Assembly: GCF_015207735.1 (NCBI RefSeq)
Contig: NZ_JADEWG010000030.1
Location: 1 to 59,914, forward strand
Origin: [Phormidium] sp. LEGE 05292
GTDB lineage: Bacteria; Cyanobacteriota; Cyanobacteriia; Cyanobacteriales; Aerosakkonemataceae
DNA: 59,914 bases
Direction of reading: 5' to 3'
Shown: positions 9,834 through 18,868 of the stretch, one piece after another
How the letters are laid out: each line of letters begins with the position of its first letter
Numbering within the stretch: position 1 is the first letter of the stretch
Made by a program: the position numbers and the translations under genes
The notes under the pieces: model-generated
The model's input: the letters and a program-made list of their open reading frames with translations, nothing else
What the model was told of the DNA's origin: nothing
The model's database searches: none

Positions 9834-11762
9834 GTGAAAGCTCTCGCTAAAAATCTTCTCTTTTACTGTTTCAGCAGCATCTCTCTTGTCGCTACCCCCA
9901 TTTGGGTGAGTGTAAATGCTGTGCATCCTGTTTTTCCGCTAACGGCAGTGGAGCAGGGGAGCACAGGGGCACAGGAGAGGAGAATTCAAAACTTTCTTCC
10001 TAACTCAAAACTCAAAACTCAAAACTCAAAACTATCTTCTACCTTCTGCCTTCTGCCTTCTGCCTTTTGCCTTTCCCAATCCCCAATCCCCAGTCCCCAG
10101 TCCCCAGTCTTTGGTAATCAAATTTCTGTAAACGGTCGCGCGTTTCCTTTTCCTTGGAAACAGTGGCAAACTTCTGGACTCGGTGGGGTGCGAGTTGGTG
10201 TGAGTGATGCTGGATTAATTCAGGCGATCGGACTAGAGTTATTAAGTAGTTCCGATACGAAAAGACAACCAATACAATGGTTTTCTTCTACCAATACTCA
10301 GTCTTCTATTCTAGCTACTCAGATAACTGGACAATATCGTTATTTAGATATTACCGACTTAGCTAAAAACTACGGTTGGCAAATCCAAACTTTAGGCGAG
10401 ACTCTACAGATTACCACACCTCCTGCGATCGTCCAAGAAATTCGCCAAGGAAATCAAGATTGGGGGGAAAGAATAGTTGTAGACTTAGACCGTTCTACTC
10501 CCTGGCAAGTGATTCAAGACGGTAAAACTTTAACTCTACAAATTGACGCTCAAGCAAATCCAGAACTTTTACAAAGGTTCCAAACGCCTGAATCTACTTT
10601 ACGAGTAACAAGTGCAGAAAACCAAATTCTGCTAAAGATGAGTATAGCGAAAAACTTACGCCCTCGCGTCTGGACTTTAGCCAATCCCGATCGAATCGTA
10701 ATAGATTTAGCCCCCGAAGTATTACAAGAATTAGATATTGCTTGGACTCCAGGCATCCGTTACAAACAACAAATTATTAGTTTGGATAACTCTCGATTTC
10801 CTGTCACTTTGTTAGAAATTAATCCCCGTCAATCTGGATTAAAGATCAAACCAATTTGGGGAAATACTCAAACTTTAGCCGGAATTAATCCTTTGGTTAA
10901 ATTAGCTAGAGAATCTCAAGTAGCTGCGGCAATTAATGGTGGTTATTTTAATCGGAATACTCAATTACCTTTAGGTGCAATTCGACAAGATGGGAATTGG
11001 ATTTCTAGTCCGATTTTAAATCGAGGTGCGATCGCTTGGAACGATAATGGCGAATTTAAAATTGCCCATCTTACCCTACAAGAAACATTAACTACATCCA
11101 CCGGACAAAAATTACCCATAGTTAATTCTAATAGCGGTTACGTACAACCAGGAATCGCTCGTTACACTCCCAATTGGGGAACAGTCTACAAACCTTTAAC
11201 TAACAACGAAACCTTAATTGTTATCCAAAATAACCAAGTACAAAACATCGTAACCGGAGCAATAGAAGGGCAAAATTCTCTTCCTATTCCCAGCAATGGT
11301 TATATTTTGGCAATTCGCGGTAATTTAAATTGGCAACCAGAAACTTACTTACCTATAGGAACAAATGTTAGTTTCCAAAGTGAAACTATTCCACCTGAAT
11401 TTAACCGCTATCCTCAGATTATTGGTGCTGGCCCAATTCTACTATTAAATAGTCGCATAGTCCTTGATGCTAAAGCTGAACAATTTCGTGATTATTTTAT
11501 TAAAGAATCTGCTTATCGAAGCGTAATTGCGACAAATAGAATGGGTACTATACTAATAGCCACCGTTGGCAACCGCTCTGGTGGAGTTGGCCCAACTCTG
11601 AGTGAAATTGCTCAGATTATTCAACGTTTAGGAGCAATTGATGCTCTTAACCTTGATGGAGGTAGCTCTACAAGCCTTTACCTTGGTGGCCAACTAATTA
11701 ATCGTTCACCTCTTACTGCTGCTCGTATACACAACGGTCTAGGTGTTTTCATCGAATTTTAG
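9834..11762 (+). CDS. Secreted phosphodiester glycosidase (NAGPA/DUF2233) family protein with AMIN-like region
   Basis: This is probably an exported protein acting in the periplasm or on the cell wall. The GTG at 9834 gives a clean signal peptide (Lys-Ala-Leu-Ala-Lys, then a hydrophobic run to about residue 30); a TTG at 9819 is the alternative start. Residues about 38-93 are low-complexity sequence translated from CAGGGGAGCA, AAACTCAAAACT, CTTCTGCC and CCCCAGTC repeats. A beta-rich AMIN-like region follows (RIVVDLDRSTPW, VIQDGKTLTLQID). The C-terminal half is the phosphodiester glycosidase fold: INGGYFNRNTQLPLGAIR near 365 and NLDGGSSTSLYLGG near 606. Some members of this family uncover phosphorylated sugars; the substrate here is unknown. 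Confidence 0.82.
   Translation: MKALAKNLLFYCFSSISLVATPIWVSVNAVHPVFPLTAVEQGSTGAQERRIQNFLPNSKLKTQNSKLSSTFCLLPSAFCLSQSPIPSPQSPVFGNQISVNGRAFPFPWKQWQTSGLGGVRVGVSDAGLIQAIGLELLSSSDTKRQPIQWFSSTNTQSSILATQITGQYRYLDITDLAKNYGWQIQTLGETLQITTPPAIVQEIRQGNQDWGERIVVDLDRSTPWQVIQDGKTLTLQIDAQANPELLQRFQTPESTLRVTSAENQILLKMSIAKNLRPRVWTLANPDRIVIDLAPEVLQELDIAWTPGIRYKQQIISLDNSRFPVTLLEINPRQSGLKIKPIWGNTQTLAGINPLVKLARESQVAAAINGGYFNRNTQLPLGAIRQDGNWISSPILNRGAIAWNDNGEFKIAHLTLQETLTTSTGQKLPIVNSNSGYVQPGIARYTPNWGTVYKPLTNNETLIVIQNNQVQNIVTGAIEGQNSLPIPSNGYILAIRGNLNWQPETYLPIGTNVSFQSETIPPEFNRYPQIIGAGPILLLNSRIVLDAKAEQFRDYFIKESAYRSVIATNRMGTILIATVGNRSGGVGPTLSEIAQIIQRLGAIDALNLDGGSSTSLYLGGQLINRSPLTAARIHNGLGVFIEF
9948..10112. repeat. Composite simple-repeat block translated near the N-terminus of the glycosidase
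   Basis: Consecutive runs of GGAGCAGGGGAGCACAGGG, AAACTCAAAACT, CCTTCTGCCTTCTGCC and CCCCAGTCCCCAG occupy this interval. The same four runs recur in intergenic DNA at 55497-55620 and 22075-22212. Here they lie between the signal peptide and the first folded domain. Confidence 0.75.
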
Positions 11763-12047
11763 CTGGAGTAATTTAAAGCTTATTTAAACCAACCACTTCT
11801 TTAGTTAAAGATTTGATGTTAATCACCTAAATTAAGCATTTTAGAGGTGACACTACCTAAGTGGAGTGTTATGTTAGGTTACGGGATAGAAAGCGAGTAA
11901 CTGGAAGTCTAATTAAATGCTTTATTTACTGATAAATAATCCTTTAGATTCCGGTCTTCAAACTTAGAAACAGAATCACAGTTAAATCAAGCAATTACTT
12001 TACTAAAAATTTTCGCAAACAGGCTCAAACTCTAAGGAATTATAATC

Positions 12048-12464
12048 ATGGCTCAACTTCAAGAAATTTCCAGCGGATCTTTAACAGCTTTAAACTCATC
12101 TAATGCTGTCGCAGCAACAGAATTACGTCCTTGGGGTTCTTTTACTACCCTAGAAGAAGGAAGGGGTTATAAGATTAAGCGAATTGAAGTTAAGCCAGGG
12201 CACCGTCTGAGCTTACAAATGCACCACCACCGTAGCGAACACTGGATTGTGGTTTGTGGCACAGCTAAAATTGTCTGTGGGGAAAAAGAAAGTTTACTCG
12301 GCCCTAACGAATCTACTTATGTTCCGCAGTGTGCTCTCCACCGTTTAGAAAATCCGGGCGTGATTCCCTTAATCCTCATAGAAGTGCAAAATGGGGAATA
12401 TTTAGGAGAAGATGATATTGTTCGTTTCCAAGACGATTATTCCCGTACTAATTCCAGTAAGTAA
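12048..12464 (+). CDS. Stand-alone cupin, mannose-6-phosphate isomerase type II-like
   Basis: This 138-aa protein is a single beta-barrel cupin resembling the C-terminal isomerase domain of ManC-type bifunctional enzymes. Features include WGSFTTLEEGRGYKIKRI, then PGHRLSLQMHHHRSEHWIVV with metal-binding histidines and a glutamate, and VPQCALHRLENPG for the second cupin motif. The ATG follows AAGGAATTATAATC. It is 5 bp from the following Fe-S protein gene, so the two are probably co-transcribed. The exact sugar substrate, if any, cannot be read from the sequence. Confidence 0.83.
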   Translation: MAQLQEISSGSLTALNSSNAVAATELRPWGSFTTLEEGRGYKIKRIEVKPGHRLSLQMHHHRSEHWIVVCGTAKIVCGEKESLLGPNESTYVPQCALHRLENPGVIPLILIEVQNGEYLGEDDIVRFQDDYSRTNSSK

Positions 12465-12469
12465 GCGCA

Positions 12470-12814
12470 ATGATTAATCTCAGTAAAGCAGCCGCCAGCG
12501 AAGTCAAGCGACTAATGGCTAAACAAAAACAACCAAACTCTTTGTTCCGTCTAGGTGTTCAGCCTGGAGGCTGCGCTGGGATATATTACACAGTGGAGAT
12601 CGAGCGAGCGATCGCATCTCAAGACCAAGTTTATGAGTGTTACGGTATAAAAATCGTAGTAGAAGAAAAGACTTTAGAATATATTAATGGCCTCACCCTA
12701 GACTATACTGAGGACTTGATGGGTGGAGGTTTTCGTTTTCATAACCCTAACGCCAGTTCTAGTTGCGGTTGCGGGAATTCGTTTTCTGTAATTGACACAA
12801 ATCCACTCAAATAG
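12470..12814 (+). CDS. A-type iron-sulfur cluster assembly protein (HesB/IscA/SufA family)
   Basis: This is a 114-aa A-type carrier or scaffold thought to bind and pass on Fe-S clusters. The three conserved cysteines are present: Cys35 in GGCAG, and Cys99 and Cys101 in SSCGCG. The protein starts 5 bp after the cupin stop codon and ends 55 bp before rpsL. Several paralogues exist in cyanobacteria, so naming this one sufA or iscA would be a guess. Confidence 0.9.
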   Translation: MINLSKAAASEVKRLMAKQKQPNSLFRLGVQPGGCAGIYYTVEIERAIASQDQVYECYGIKIVVEEKTLEYINGLTLDYTEDLMGGGFRFHNPNASSSCGCGNSFSVIDTNPLK

Positions 12815-12869
12815 ATATAATAAATATTTGTGATTTATTCCAAACAGCCAAGACAGTACCCTAGAGGTC

Positions 12870-13256
12870 ATGCCCACAATTCAACAATTAATTCGTGATG
12901 AACGCCAAAAAGCGCGTAAGAAAACAAAGTCGCCAGCGTTGAAGAGTTGCCCTCAGCGACGCGGTGTTTGCACTAGAGTATATACAACCACTCCGAAAAA
13001 ACCCAACTCGGCACTTCGCAAAGTGGCTAGAGTCAGACTTACCTCTGGATTTGAGGTAACAGCATACATTCCAGGCATTGGACATAATTTGCAAGAACAC
13101 TCCGTTGTGATGATTCGGGGTGGTCGGGTAAAAGATTTACCTGGGGTAAGGTATCACATTATTCGCGGTACTCTAGATACTGCTGGTGTCAAAGACCGCA
13201 AGCAGGGACGTTCCAAGTATGGTACTAAGCGTCCCAAAGCTGCTGCTGCCAAATAA
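12870..13256 (+). CDS. rpsL: 30S ribosomal protein S12
   Basis: This decoding-centre protein of the small subunit has 128 aa, the usual bacterial length. The hallmark KPNSALRK and the [10 protein letters not shown] segment are present, followed by a Lys-rich C-terminal tail. It is the first gene of the str cluster, followed by rpsG, fusA, tuf and rpsJ on the same strand. The 185-bp gap to rpsG contains a hairpin at 13387. Confidence 0.98.
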   Translation: MPTIQQLIRDERQKARKKTKSPALKSCPQRRGVCTRVYTTTPKKPNSALRKVARVRLTSGFEVTAYIPGIGHNLQEHSVVMIRGGRVKDLPGVRYHIIRGTLDTAGVKDRKQGRSKYGTKRPKAAAAK

Positions 13257-13386
13257 TTAAGATATAAATTCCCATTCTTAAGGGTATTGCGGAATCAAGT
13301 TAGGGCATAAAGTAGGAAAAGCGCCCAGCCAAAGCCTTGGGAAAATTACAAAAGTTAGTTTCACGAGAAATAATTTTGATGACCAA

Positions 13387-13411
13387 TGGCTTAATTTTAT
13401 GCCTTAAGCCA
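13387..13411 (+). promoter_or_regulatory. Hairpin in the rpsL-rpsG leader
   Basis: TGGCTTAA (13387-13394) pairs perfectly with TTAAGCCA (13404-13411) across a 9-nt loop, ending 30 nt before the rpsG ATG. In E. coli, S7 represses translation through the rpsL-rpsG spacer. A similar role here is inference from position only. Confidence 0.4.
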
Positions 13412-13441
13412 AATCTTTAAAGTCCATGTTGAAGGCTTATT

Positions 13442-13912
13442 ATGTCTCGTCGTTCTGTTGTTCAAAAACGTCCCGTACCACCAGATCCTGTATATAACAG
13501 CCGCTTAGTCAGTATGATGGTACGGCGGGTAATGAAGAGTGGTAAAAAATCTGTTGCTTCAGGCATTGTTTACGATGCTTTCAAAATCATTGAAGAAAGG
13601 ACTGGTTCAGATCCTTTAGAAACCTTTGAGAGAGCAGTAAAAAATGCTACGCCTTTGGTAGAGGTAAAAGCTCGCCGTGTTGGTGGTGCTACATACCAAG
13701 TACCAATGGAAGTGCGCTCAGACAGAGGTGCAACTTTAGCACTACGTTGGTTAATCCAATTTTCCCGTGCTAGAACAGGCCGCTCAATGGCTAATAGATT
13801 AGCTCAGGAGTTGATGGATGCGGCTAATGAAACGGGAAGTGCGATTCGGAAGCGTGAAGAAACGCACCGGATGGCAGAAGCGAATAAGGCATTTGCTCAC
13901 TATCGCTACTAA
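13442..13912 (+). CDS. rpsG: 30S ribosomal protein S7
   Basis: This primary 16S rRNA binding protein nucleates assembly of the 30S head. Its 156 aa match the family length. The N-terminus is [10 protein letters not shown], with the conserved [15 protein letters not shown] and the C-terminal [18 protein letters not shown]. It follows rpsL in the str cluster. Downstream, a small GTGGC-TTC-GCCAC hairpin lies at 13924, before fusA. Confidence 0.98.
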   Translation: MSRRSVVQKRPVPPDPVYNSRLVSMMVRRVMKSGKKSVASGIVYDAFKIIEERTGSDPLETFERAVKNATPLVEVKARRVGGATYQVPMEVRSDRGATLALRWLIQFSRARTGRSMANRLAQELMDAANETGSAIRKREETHRMAEANKAFAHYRY

Positions 13913-13992
13913 CTCCCAAAATTGGTGGCTTCGCCACAAAAAAGTATAGAATCTTAACAGAGAGTAAAGAAAATTTATCTACGGCAATAACC

Positions 13993-14000
13993 AAGGAGGT
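13993..14000 (+). promoter_or_regulatory. Near-perfect Shine-Dalgarno that fixes the fusA GTG start
   Basis: AAGGAGGT lies 4 nt before the GTG at 14005. This strong site supports the non-ATG start for elongation factor G. Confidence 0.85.
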
Positions 14001-14004
14001 AGCC

Positions 14005-16083
14005 GTGGCACGTACCGTCCCGCTTGAAAAAACACGCAATATAGGTATTGCAGCCCATATTGATGCAGGCAAGACAACAACTACAGAAAGAATCCTGTTC
14101 TATTCCGGTATCGTTCATAAGATTGGGGAAGTCCATGAAGGAACGACGGTAACAGACTGGATGGAGCAAGAGCGGGAGCGAGGAATTACCATTACTGCTG
14201 CCGCTATCAGCACTAGCTGGAAAGACCACAAAATCAACATTATCGATACACCGGGTCACGTAGACTTTACGATCGAAGTCGAACGCTCCATGAGAGTCTT
14301 GGATGGAGTGATAGCCGTATTTTGCTCGGTGGGAGGTGTACAGCCTCAATCTGAAACCGTATGGCGGCAGGCAGACAGGTATAAAGTGCCGCGGTTTGCT
14401 TTTGTCAACAAAATGGATCGGACTGGGGCTAACTTCTACAAAGTTTACGAGCAAATCCGCGATCGCATGAGGGCAAATGCCGTTCCCATTCAGCTGCCCA
14501 TTGGTAGTGAAAGCGACTTCAAAGGAATCATCGACCTGGTGAAAATGAAAGCCTTGATGTATAAAGACGATCAAGGTAAAGAAATCGCAGAAGAAGAAAT
14601 TCCTGCCGATCTCAAAGACAAAGCTGAAGAGTTTCGCCTGAAGTTGGTAGAAGCAGTAGCAGAAACCGATGATGCTCTGACAGAGAAGTACCTGGAAGGT
14701 GAAGAATTAACCGAACAGGAAATTCGCCAAGGGCTGAGAAAAGGAACTATTGATGGCACGATCGTACCCATGCTTTGCGGTTCGGCCTTCAAAAACAAAG
14801 GTGTCCAACCATTGCTCGATGCAGTAGTGGATTACCTGCCTTCACCACTGGATATTCCAGCAATTAAAGGACAACTCCCAGATGGTAGCGAAACTGAAAG
14901 ACGCGCTTCTGATGAAGAGCCACTGTCAGCTTTGGCCTTTAAAATCATGGCAGATCCTTATGGTCGTCTCACCTTTATTCGCGTCTACTCAGGCGTTTTG
15001 AAAAAAGGCAGTTACGTCTACAACTCCACTAAAGGGAAAAAAGAGCGCGTATCTCGTCTGATTATTCTCAAAGCAGATGAACGCATTGAAGTAGATGAAA
15101 TGCGAGCAGGTGATTTGGGCGCAGTTCTAGGTCTGAAAGATACCTTTACAGGCGATACAATCTGCGAAGAAGGCTCACCAGTAATTCTGGAATCCCTGTT
15201 CATTCCTGAGCCTGTAATCTCGGTTGCGGTAGAACCAAAAACCAAACAGGATATGGAGAAACTCTCCAAAGCTCTGCAATCCCTGTCCGAGGAAGACCCG
15301 ACATTCCGCGTGCGGATTGACCAAGAAACTAACCAAACCGTAATTGCAGGGATGGGTGAGCTTCACTTGGAAATTCTGGTTGACAGGATGTTACGCGAAT
15401 TCAAGGTAGAAGCTAATGTGGGTGCGCCCCAAGTAGCTTACCGAGAAACAATTCGCAAAGCCGTCAACCGAGTTGAAGGCAAATTTATCCGTCAAAGTGG
15501 TGGTAAAGGTCAGTATGGTCACGTAGTGATCAACCTAGAACCAGGAGATCCCGGTAGCGGCTTTGAATTTGTATCAAAGATCGTGGGTGGCGTAGTACCG
15601 AAAGAGTACATTGGCCCAGCCGAGCAAGGGATGAAAGAAACCTGTGAATCTGGCGTATTAGCTGGATATCCACTCATTGACGTGAAAGCGACTTTGGTCG
15701 ATGGCTCATACCACGACGTAGACTCGAATGAAATGGCCTTCAAAATCGCAGGCTCAATGGCACTAAAAGCAGCTGTTGGAAAAGCTTCACCAGTGCTGTT
15801 GGAGCCTATGATGAAAGTTGAGGTTGAAGTTCCCGAAAACTTTTTGGGAGATGTAATGGGAGATCTCAATTCCCGTCGCGGTCAAATCGAAGGGATGGGA
15901 TCGGAACAGGGACTTGCTAAAGTCACCGCTAAGGTGCCATTAGCAGAAATGTTTGGCTATGCCACGGATATCCGGTCTAGAACTCAAGGTCGGGGCATAT
16001 TCTCGATGGAATTTAGCCACTACGAAGAAGTGCCGCGCAACGTGGCTGAAGCTATCATCGCCAAGAGCAAAGGGAACGCATAA
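14005..16083 (+). CDS. fusA: Translation elongation factor G
   Basis: This GTPase translocates tRNA and mRNA on the ribosome and helps recycle ribosomes with RRF. At 692 aa it is a full-length EF-G. The G1 motif [15 protein letters not shown] starts near residue 16, followed by RGITI (switch I), DTPGHVDF (G3) and NKMD (G4). Domains II-V follow with no gap. The GTG start is set by AAGGAGGT. It is 24 bp upstream of tuf. Cyanobacteria often carry additional EF-G paralogues; the str location marks this as the canonical copy. Confidence 0.98.
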   Translation: MARTVPLEKTRNIGIAAHIDAGKTTTTERILFYSGIVHKIGEVHEGTTVTDWMEQERERGITITAAAISTSWKDHKINIIDTPGHVDFTIEVERSMRVLDGVIAVFCSVGGVQPQSETVWRQADRYKVPRFAFVNKMDRTGANFYKVYEQIRDRMRANAVPIQLPIGSESDFKGIIDLVKMKALMYKDDQGKEIAEEEIPADLKDKAEEFRLKLVEAVAETDDALTEKYLEGEELTEQEIRQGLRKGTIDGTIVPMLCGSAFKNKGVQPLLDAVVDYLPSPLDIPAIKGQLPDGSETERRASDEEPLSALAFKIMADPYGRLTFIRVYSGVLKKGSYVYNSTKGKKERVSRLIILKADERIEVDEMRAGDLGAVLGLKDTFTGDTICEEGSPVILESLFIPEPVISVAVEPKTKQDMEKLSKALQSLSEEDPTFRVRIDQETNQTVIAGMGELHLEILVDRMLREFKVEANVGAPQVAYRETIRKAVNRVEGKFIRQSGGKGQYGHVVINLEPGDPGSGFEFVSKIVGGVVPKEYIGPAEQGMKETCESGVLAGYPLIDVKATLVDGSYHDVDSNEMAFKIAGSMALKAAVGKASPVLLEPMMKVEVEVPENFLGDVMGDLNSRRGQIEGMGSEQGLAKVTAKVPLAEMFGYATDIRSRTQGRGIFSMEFSHYEEVPRNVAEAIIAKSKGNA

Positions 16084-16107
16084 CTAGGAAAAGGAAGATC
16101 TAAATTC

Positions 16108-17337
16108 ATGGCACGCTCAAAGTTTGAAAGGACTAAACCCCACGTTAACATCGGTACGATCGGTCACGTTGACCACGGCAAAACTACCTTAACCGCAGCA
16201 ATTACCATGACTTTAGCTGCTTTAGGCGCGGCTAAGGCTAAGGGTTATGCTGATATTGATGCTGCACCCGAAGAAAAAGCACGGGGAATCACCATTAATA
16301 CTGCTCACGTAGAGTACGAAACTCCAACCCGTCACTACGCGCACGTAGACTGCCCCGGACACGCTGACTATGTGAAAAATATGATCACTGGTGCGGCGCA
16401 AATGGATGGTGCGATCCTGGTTGTATCCGCTGCGGATGGCCCAATGCCCCAAACCCGGGAACATATTCTGTTAGCGAAGCAGGTTGGTGTACCCAATATC
16501 GTCGTCTTTTTGAATAAAAAAGACATGGTAGATGATGAAGAACTGTTAGAGTTGGTGGAACTAGAAGTTCGGGAACTCCTCAGTTCTTATGATTTCCCTG
16601 GTGACGATATTCCTATCGTGGCAGGTTCAGCTTTAAAAGCATTAGACAAGATGACTGCTGCTCCTAAAACTCAGCCTGGTGAAGATGAGTGGGTAGATTG
16701 TATCCATAAACTCATGGCTGAAGTGGATGCCTACATTCCTACTCCAGAGCGGGATATTGATAAGCCGTTCTTGATGGCTGTAGAAGACGTATTCTCGATC
16801 ACTGGTCGTGGTACTGTGGCTACAGGTCGGATTGAACGGGGCAAGGTTCGCATTGGTGAAACCGTTGAATTGGTTGGCATTAAAGATACTCGCAGCACTA
16901 CTGTGACTGGCGTGGAAATGTTCCAGAAGACCTTGGATGAAGGTATGGCTGGTGACAACGTAGGTCTGTTGCTTCGGGGGATTCAAAAGGCTGACATTGA
17001 ACGGGGAATGGTAATCGCTAAGCCCGGTTCAATTACTCCTCACACCCAATTTGAAGGTGAAGTATATGTACTTACCGAAAAAGAGGGTGGTCGGAAAACT
17101 CCTTTCTTCCCTGGCTACCGTCCTCAGTTCTACGTGCGGACAACTGACGTAACTGGAACTATTACAGCTTTTACGGCAGATGATGGCAGCGCCGCAGAAA
17201 TGGTGATGCCGGGAGACCGGATCAAAATGACTGTGGAGTTGATTAACCCGATCGCGATCGAGCAAGGAATGCGCTTTGCGATCCGTGAAGGTGGTCGTAC
17301 CATCGGTGCAGGCGTTGTTTCCAAGATCGTGAAGTAG
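16108..17337 (+). CDS. tuf: Translation elongation factor Tu
   Basis: This GTPase delivers aminoacyl-tRNA to the ribosomal A site. Its 409 aa match the slightly long cyanobacterial form. Motifs are [40 protein letters not shown] and NKKDM, then the beta-barrel domains II and III. The ATG follows AGGAAGATC. The gene lies between fusA and a strong hairpin terminator at 17357. Confidence 0.98.
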   Translation: MARSKFERTKPHVNIGTIGHVDHGKTTLTAAITMTLAALGAAKAKGYADIDAAPEEKARGITINTAHVEYETPTRHYAHVDCPGHADYVKNMITGAAQMDGAILVVSAADGPMPQTREHILLAKQVGVPNIVVFLNKKDMVDDEELLELVELEVRELLSSYDFPGDDIPIVAGSALKALDKMTAAPKTQPGEDEWVDCIHKLMAEVDAYIPTPERDIDKPFLMAVEDVFSITGRGTVATGRIERGKVRIGETVELVGIKDTRSTTVTGVEMFQKTLDEGMAGDNVGLLLRGIQKADIERGMVIAKPGSITPHTQFEGEVYVLTEKEGGRKTPFFPGYRPQFYVRTTDVTGTITAFTADDGSAAEMVMPGDRIKMTVELINPIAIEQGMRFAIREGGRTIGAGVVSKIVK

Positions 17338-17356
17338 TATCTTCTTAAACTACTCC

Positions 17357-17406
17357 AGGAGCAGAAAAGTATTACCAATTTGGTACAATTCTTTTCTGCT
17401 CCTTTG
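17357..17406 (+). terminator. Long hairpin after tuf
   Basis: A perfect 13-bp stem pairs 17357-17369 (AGGAGCAGAAAAG) with 17391-17403. The loop itself contains TACCAA/TTGGTA, extending the structure. Only a short T-run follows. It separates tuf from rpsJ, so rpsJ may rely on readthrough or on its own promoter within 17407-17576. Confidence 0.75.
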
Positions 17407-17576
17407 TCATCCTGTTAAAACTAAGTAGACAGGGTGTATGATGAGATCCGGTGAATTAGTGAAAAACTGGCAAGGTTAACACTTTTAGAGTTTCCGGTAA
17501 TCTTGACCGACAAACAAAAAAATAACAGTGTGTAACCGGAAAACATACAAATACTTAGCACCTAGAAAACTTAAAA

Positions 17577-17894
17577 ATGGCAACTATTCAGCAGCAAAAA
17601 ATTCGCATTCGTCTTAAAGCATTTGACCGTCGTCTACTGGACACTTCTTGTGAAAAGATTGTAGACACCGCAAATCGGACACAAGCTACAGCTATTGGCC
17701 CCATTCCGCTACCAACACGCAAGAAAATTTATTGCGTTTTGCGTTCTCCTCACGTAGATAAGGATTCTAGAGAACATTTTGAAACTCGGACTCACCGCCG
17801 GATCATTGATATCTATCAGCCTTCTTCTAAGACTATTGATGCTTTGATGAAACTTGATTTGCCTGCGGGTGTGGATATTGAAGTGAAACTTTAA
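17577..17894 (+). CDS. rpsJ: 30S ribosomal protein S10
   Basis: This small-subunit protein, also the NusE partner of NusB in antitermination, has 105 aa. Conserved segments are [33 protein letters not shown] and [13 protein letters not shown]. Cyanobacteria place rpsJ after tuf instead of at the head of the S10 cluster, and this window shows that order. A terminator lies at 17954. Confidence 0.98.
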   Translation: MATIQQQKIRIRLKAFDRRLLDTSCEKIVDTANRTQATAIGPIPLPTRKKIYCVLRSPHVDKDSREHFETRTHRRIIDIYQPSSKTIDALMKLDLPAGVDIEVKL

Positions 17895-17953
17895 CGAAGA
17901 AAGAGTTTAAGTGTTTATTACACCTGGTTCTTTATCCGTAGAAAAGTTAAGTA

Positions 17954-17997
17954 AGCCTTTTGGAATTGATTCTGAAAGGCTGATTTATTTATTTTTT
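17954..17997 (+). terminator. Terminator after rpsJ
   Basis: AGCCTTT (17954-17960) pairs with AAAGGCT (17975-17981), with further pairing in the loop (GGAATTGATTCT), followed by TGATTTATTTATTTTTT. Confidence 0.8.
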
Positions 17998-18048
17998 GTG
18001 ATCTAGATCAGTTAAAGTAAGTAAAGAAACGCCATTACCCTCTGTATT

Positions 18049-18690
18049 ATGCCACCGTCATCCTCGATAGCGGTTCGAGAGCTTCCTTTATTCCCGCTAC
18101 CAGAAGTAGTTTTGTTTCCCGGTAGACCTTTACCTCTGCATATTTTTGAATTTCGCTACCGAATCATGATGAATACGATTCTAGATAGCGATCGCCGTTT
18201 TGGGGTACTACTAATGGAACCATCTGGTAAACCAGCATCAGTAGGTTGCTGCGCGGAAATTGTCCGTTTCCAAAGATTACCAGATGACCGCATGAAAATA
18301 CTAACTCTAGGGCAGCAACGTTTTCGGGTTTTAGAATACGTTCGCGAAAAACCCTACCGAGTTGGTTTGGTGGAATGGATTGAAGATCAACCACCGCAGA
18401 GAGAATTGAACTCTTTAGCAGCAAATGTCGAACAATTACTGCGGGATGTAGTGCGCCTTTCTGCCAAACTTACAGAACAAAATATTGAATTACCCGATGA
18501 TATTCCCTCTCTACCGAGAGAGTTATCTTATTGGGTTGCTAGTAACCTCTACGGTGTACCAGCAGAACAACAGATGTTGTTAGAAATGCAGGATACTGTC
18601 GCCAGATTAGAACGGGAAGCAGAAATTCTTACTTCTACTCGCAATCACCTAGCGGCTAGGACTGTACTTAAAGATACTCTAAAAGAATGA
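18049..18690 (+). CDS. LON peptidase substrate-binding domain protein
   Basis: This 213-aa protein consists of the N-terminal (PUA-like) substrate-recognition domain of Lon, without the ATPase or protease domains. It opens with RELPLFPLPEVVLFPGRPLPLHIFEFRYR in the typical pattern and has a C-terminal helical region (EREAEILTSTRNHLAART). Stand-alone LON-domain proteins are common in cyanobacteria and their role is not well established. It follows the ribosomal cluster but is separated by the terminator at 17954. Confidence 0.88.
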   Translation: MPPSSSIAVRELPLFPLPEVVLFPGRPLPLHIFEFRYRIMMNTILDSDRRFGVLLMEPSGKPASVGCCAEIVRFQRLPDDRMKILTLGQQRFRVLEYVREKPYRVGLVEWIEDQPPQRELNSLAANVEQLLRDVVRLSAKLTEQNIELPDDIPSLPRELSYWVASNLYGVPAEQQMLLEMQDTVARLEREAEILTSTRNHLAARTVLKDTLKE

Positions 18691-18717
18691 GCAACGGCTG
18701 GGAGAAAGTGTTGACTT

Positions 18718-18784
18718 GTGGGGGCGGGTTTAGCAATTATCATTGCTCGATCGTTAACAAATGATCTATAAAACCCGCCCTTAC
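18718..18784. repeat. 67-bp palindromic element, intergenic copy A
   Basis: The element starts GTGGGGGCGGGTTT and ends AAACCCGCCCTTAC, exactly 67 bp, with long complementary ends. It lies 28 bp after the LON-domain gene and could act as a terminator. It shares ends and length with copies at 26446-26512 and 27109-27175 inside a coding region. An AACTCAAAACT-like block follows up to 18842. Confidence 0.8.
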
Positions 18785-18868
18785 AGAGTTTTGAGTTAGA
18801 AAGACAATTTAACTCATAATTCATAATTCAACACTCAAAACTAAGTCGTATTACTTTGTTTGATTAAC

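Noticed and set aside
13975-14574. 199-codon minus-strand frame over fusA
   Set aside because: It lies wholly over the conserved EF-G GTPase domain and is a shadow frame.
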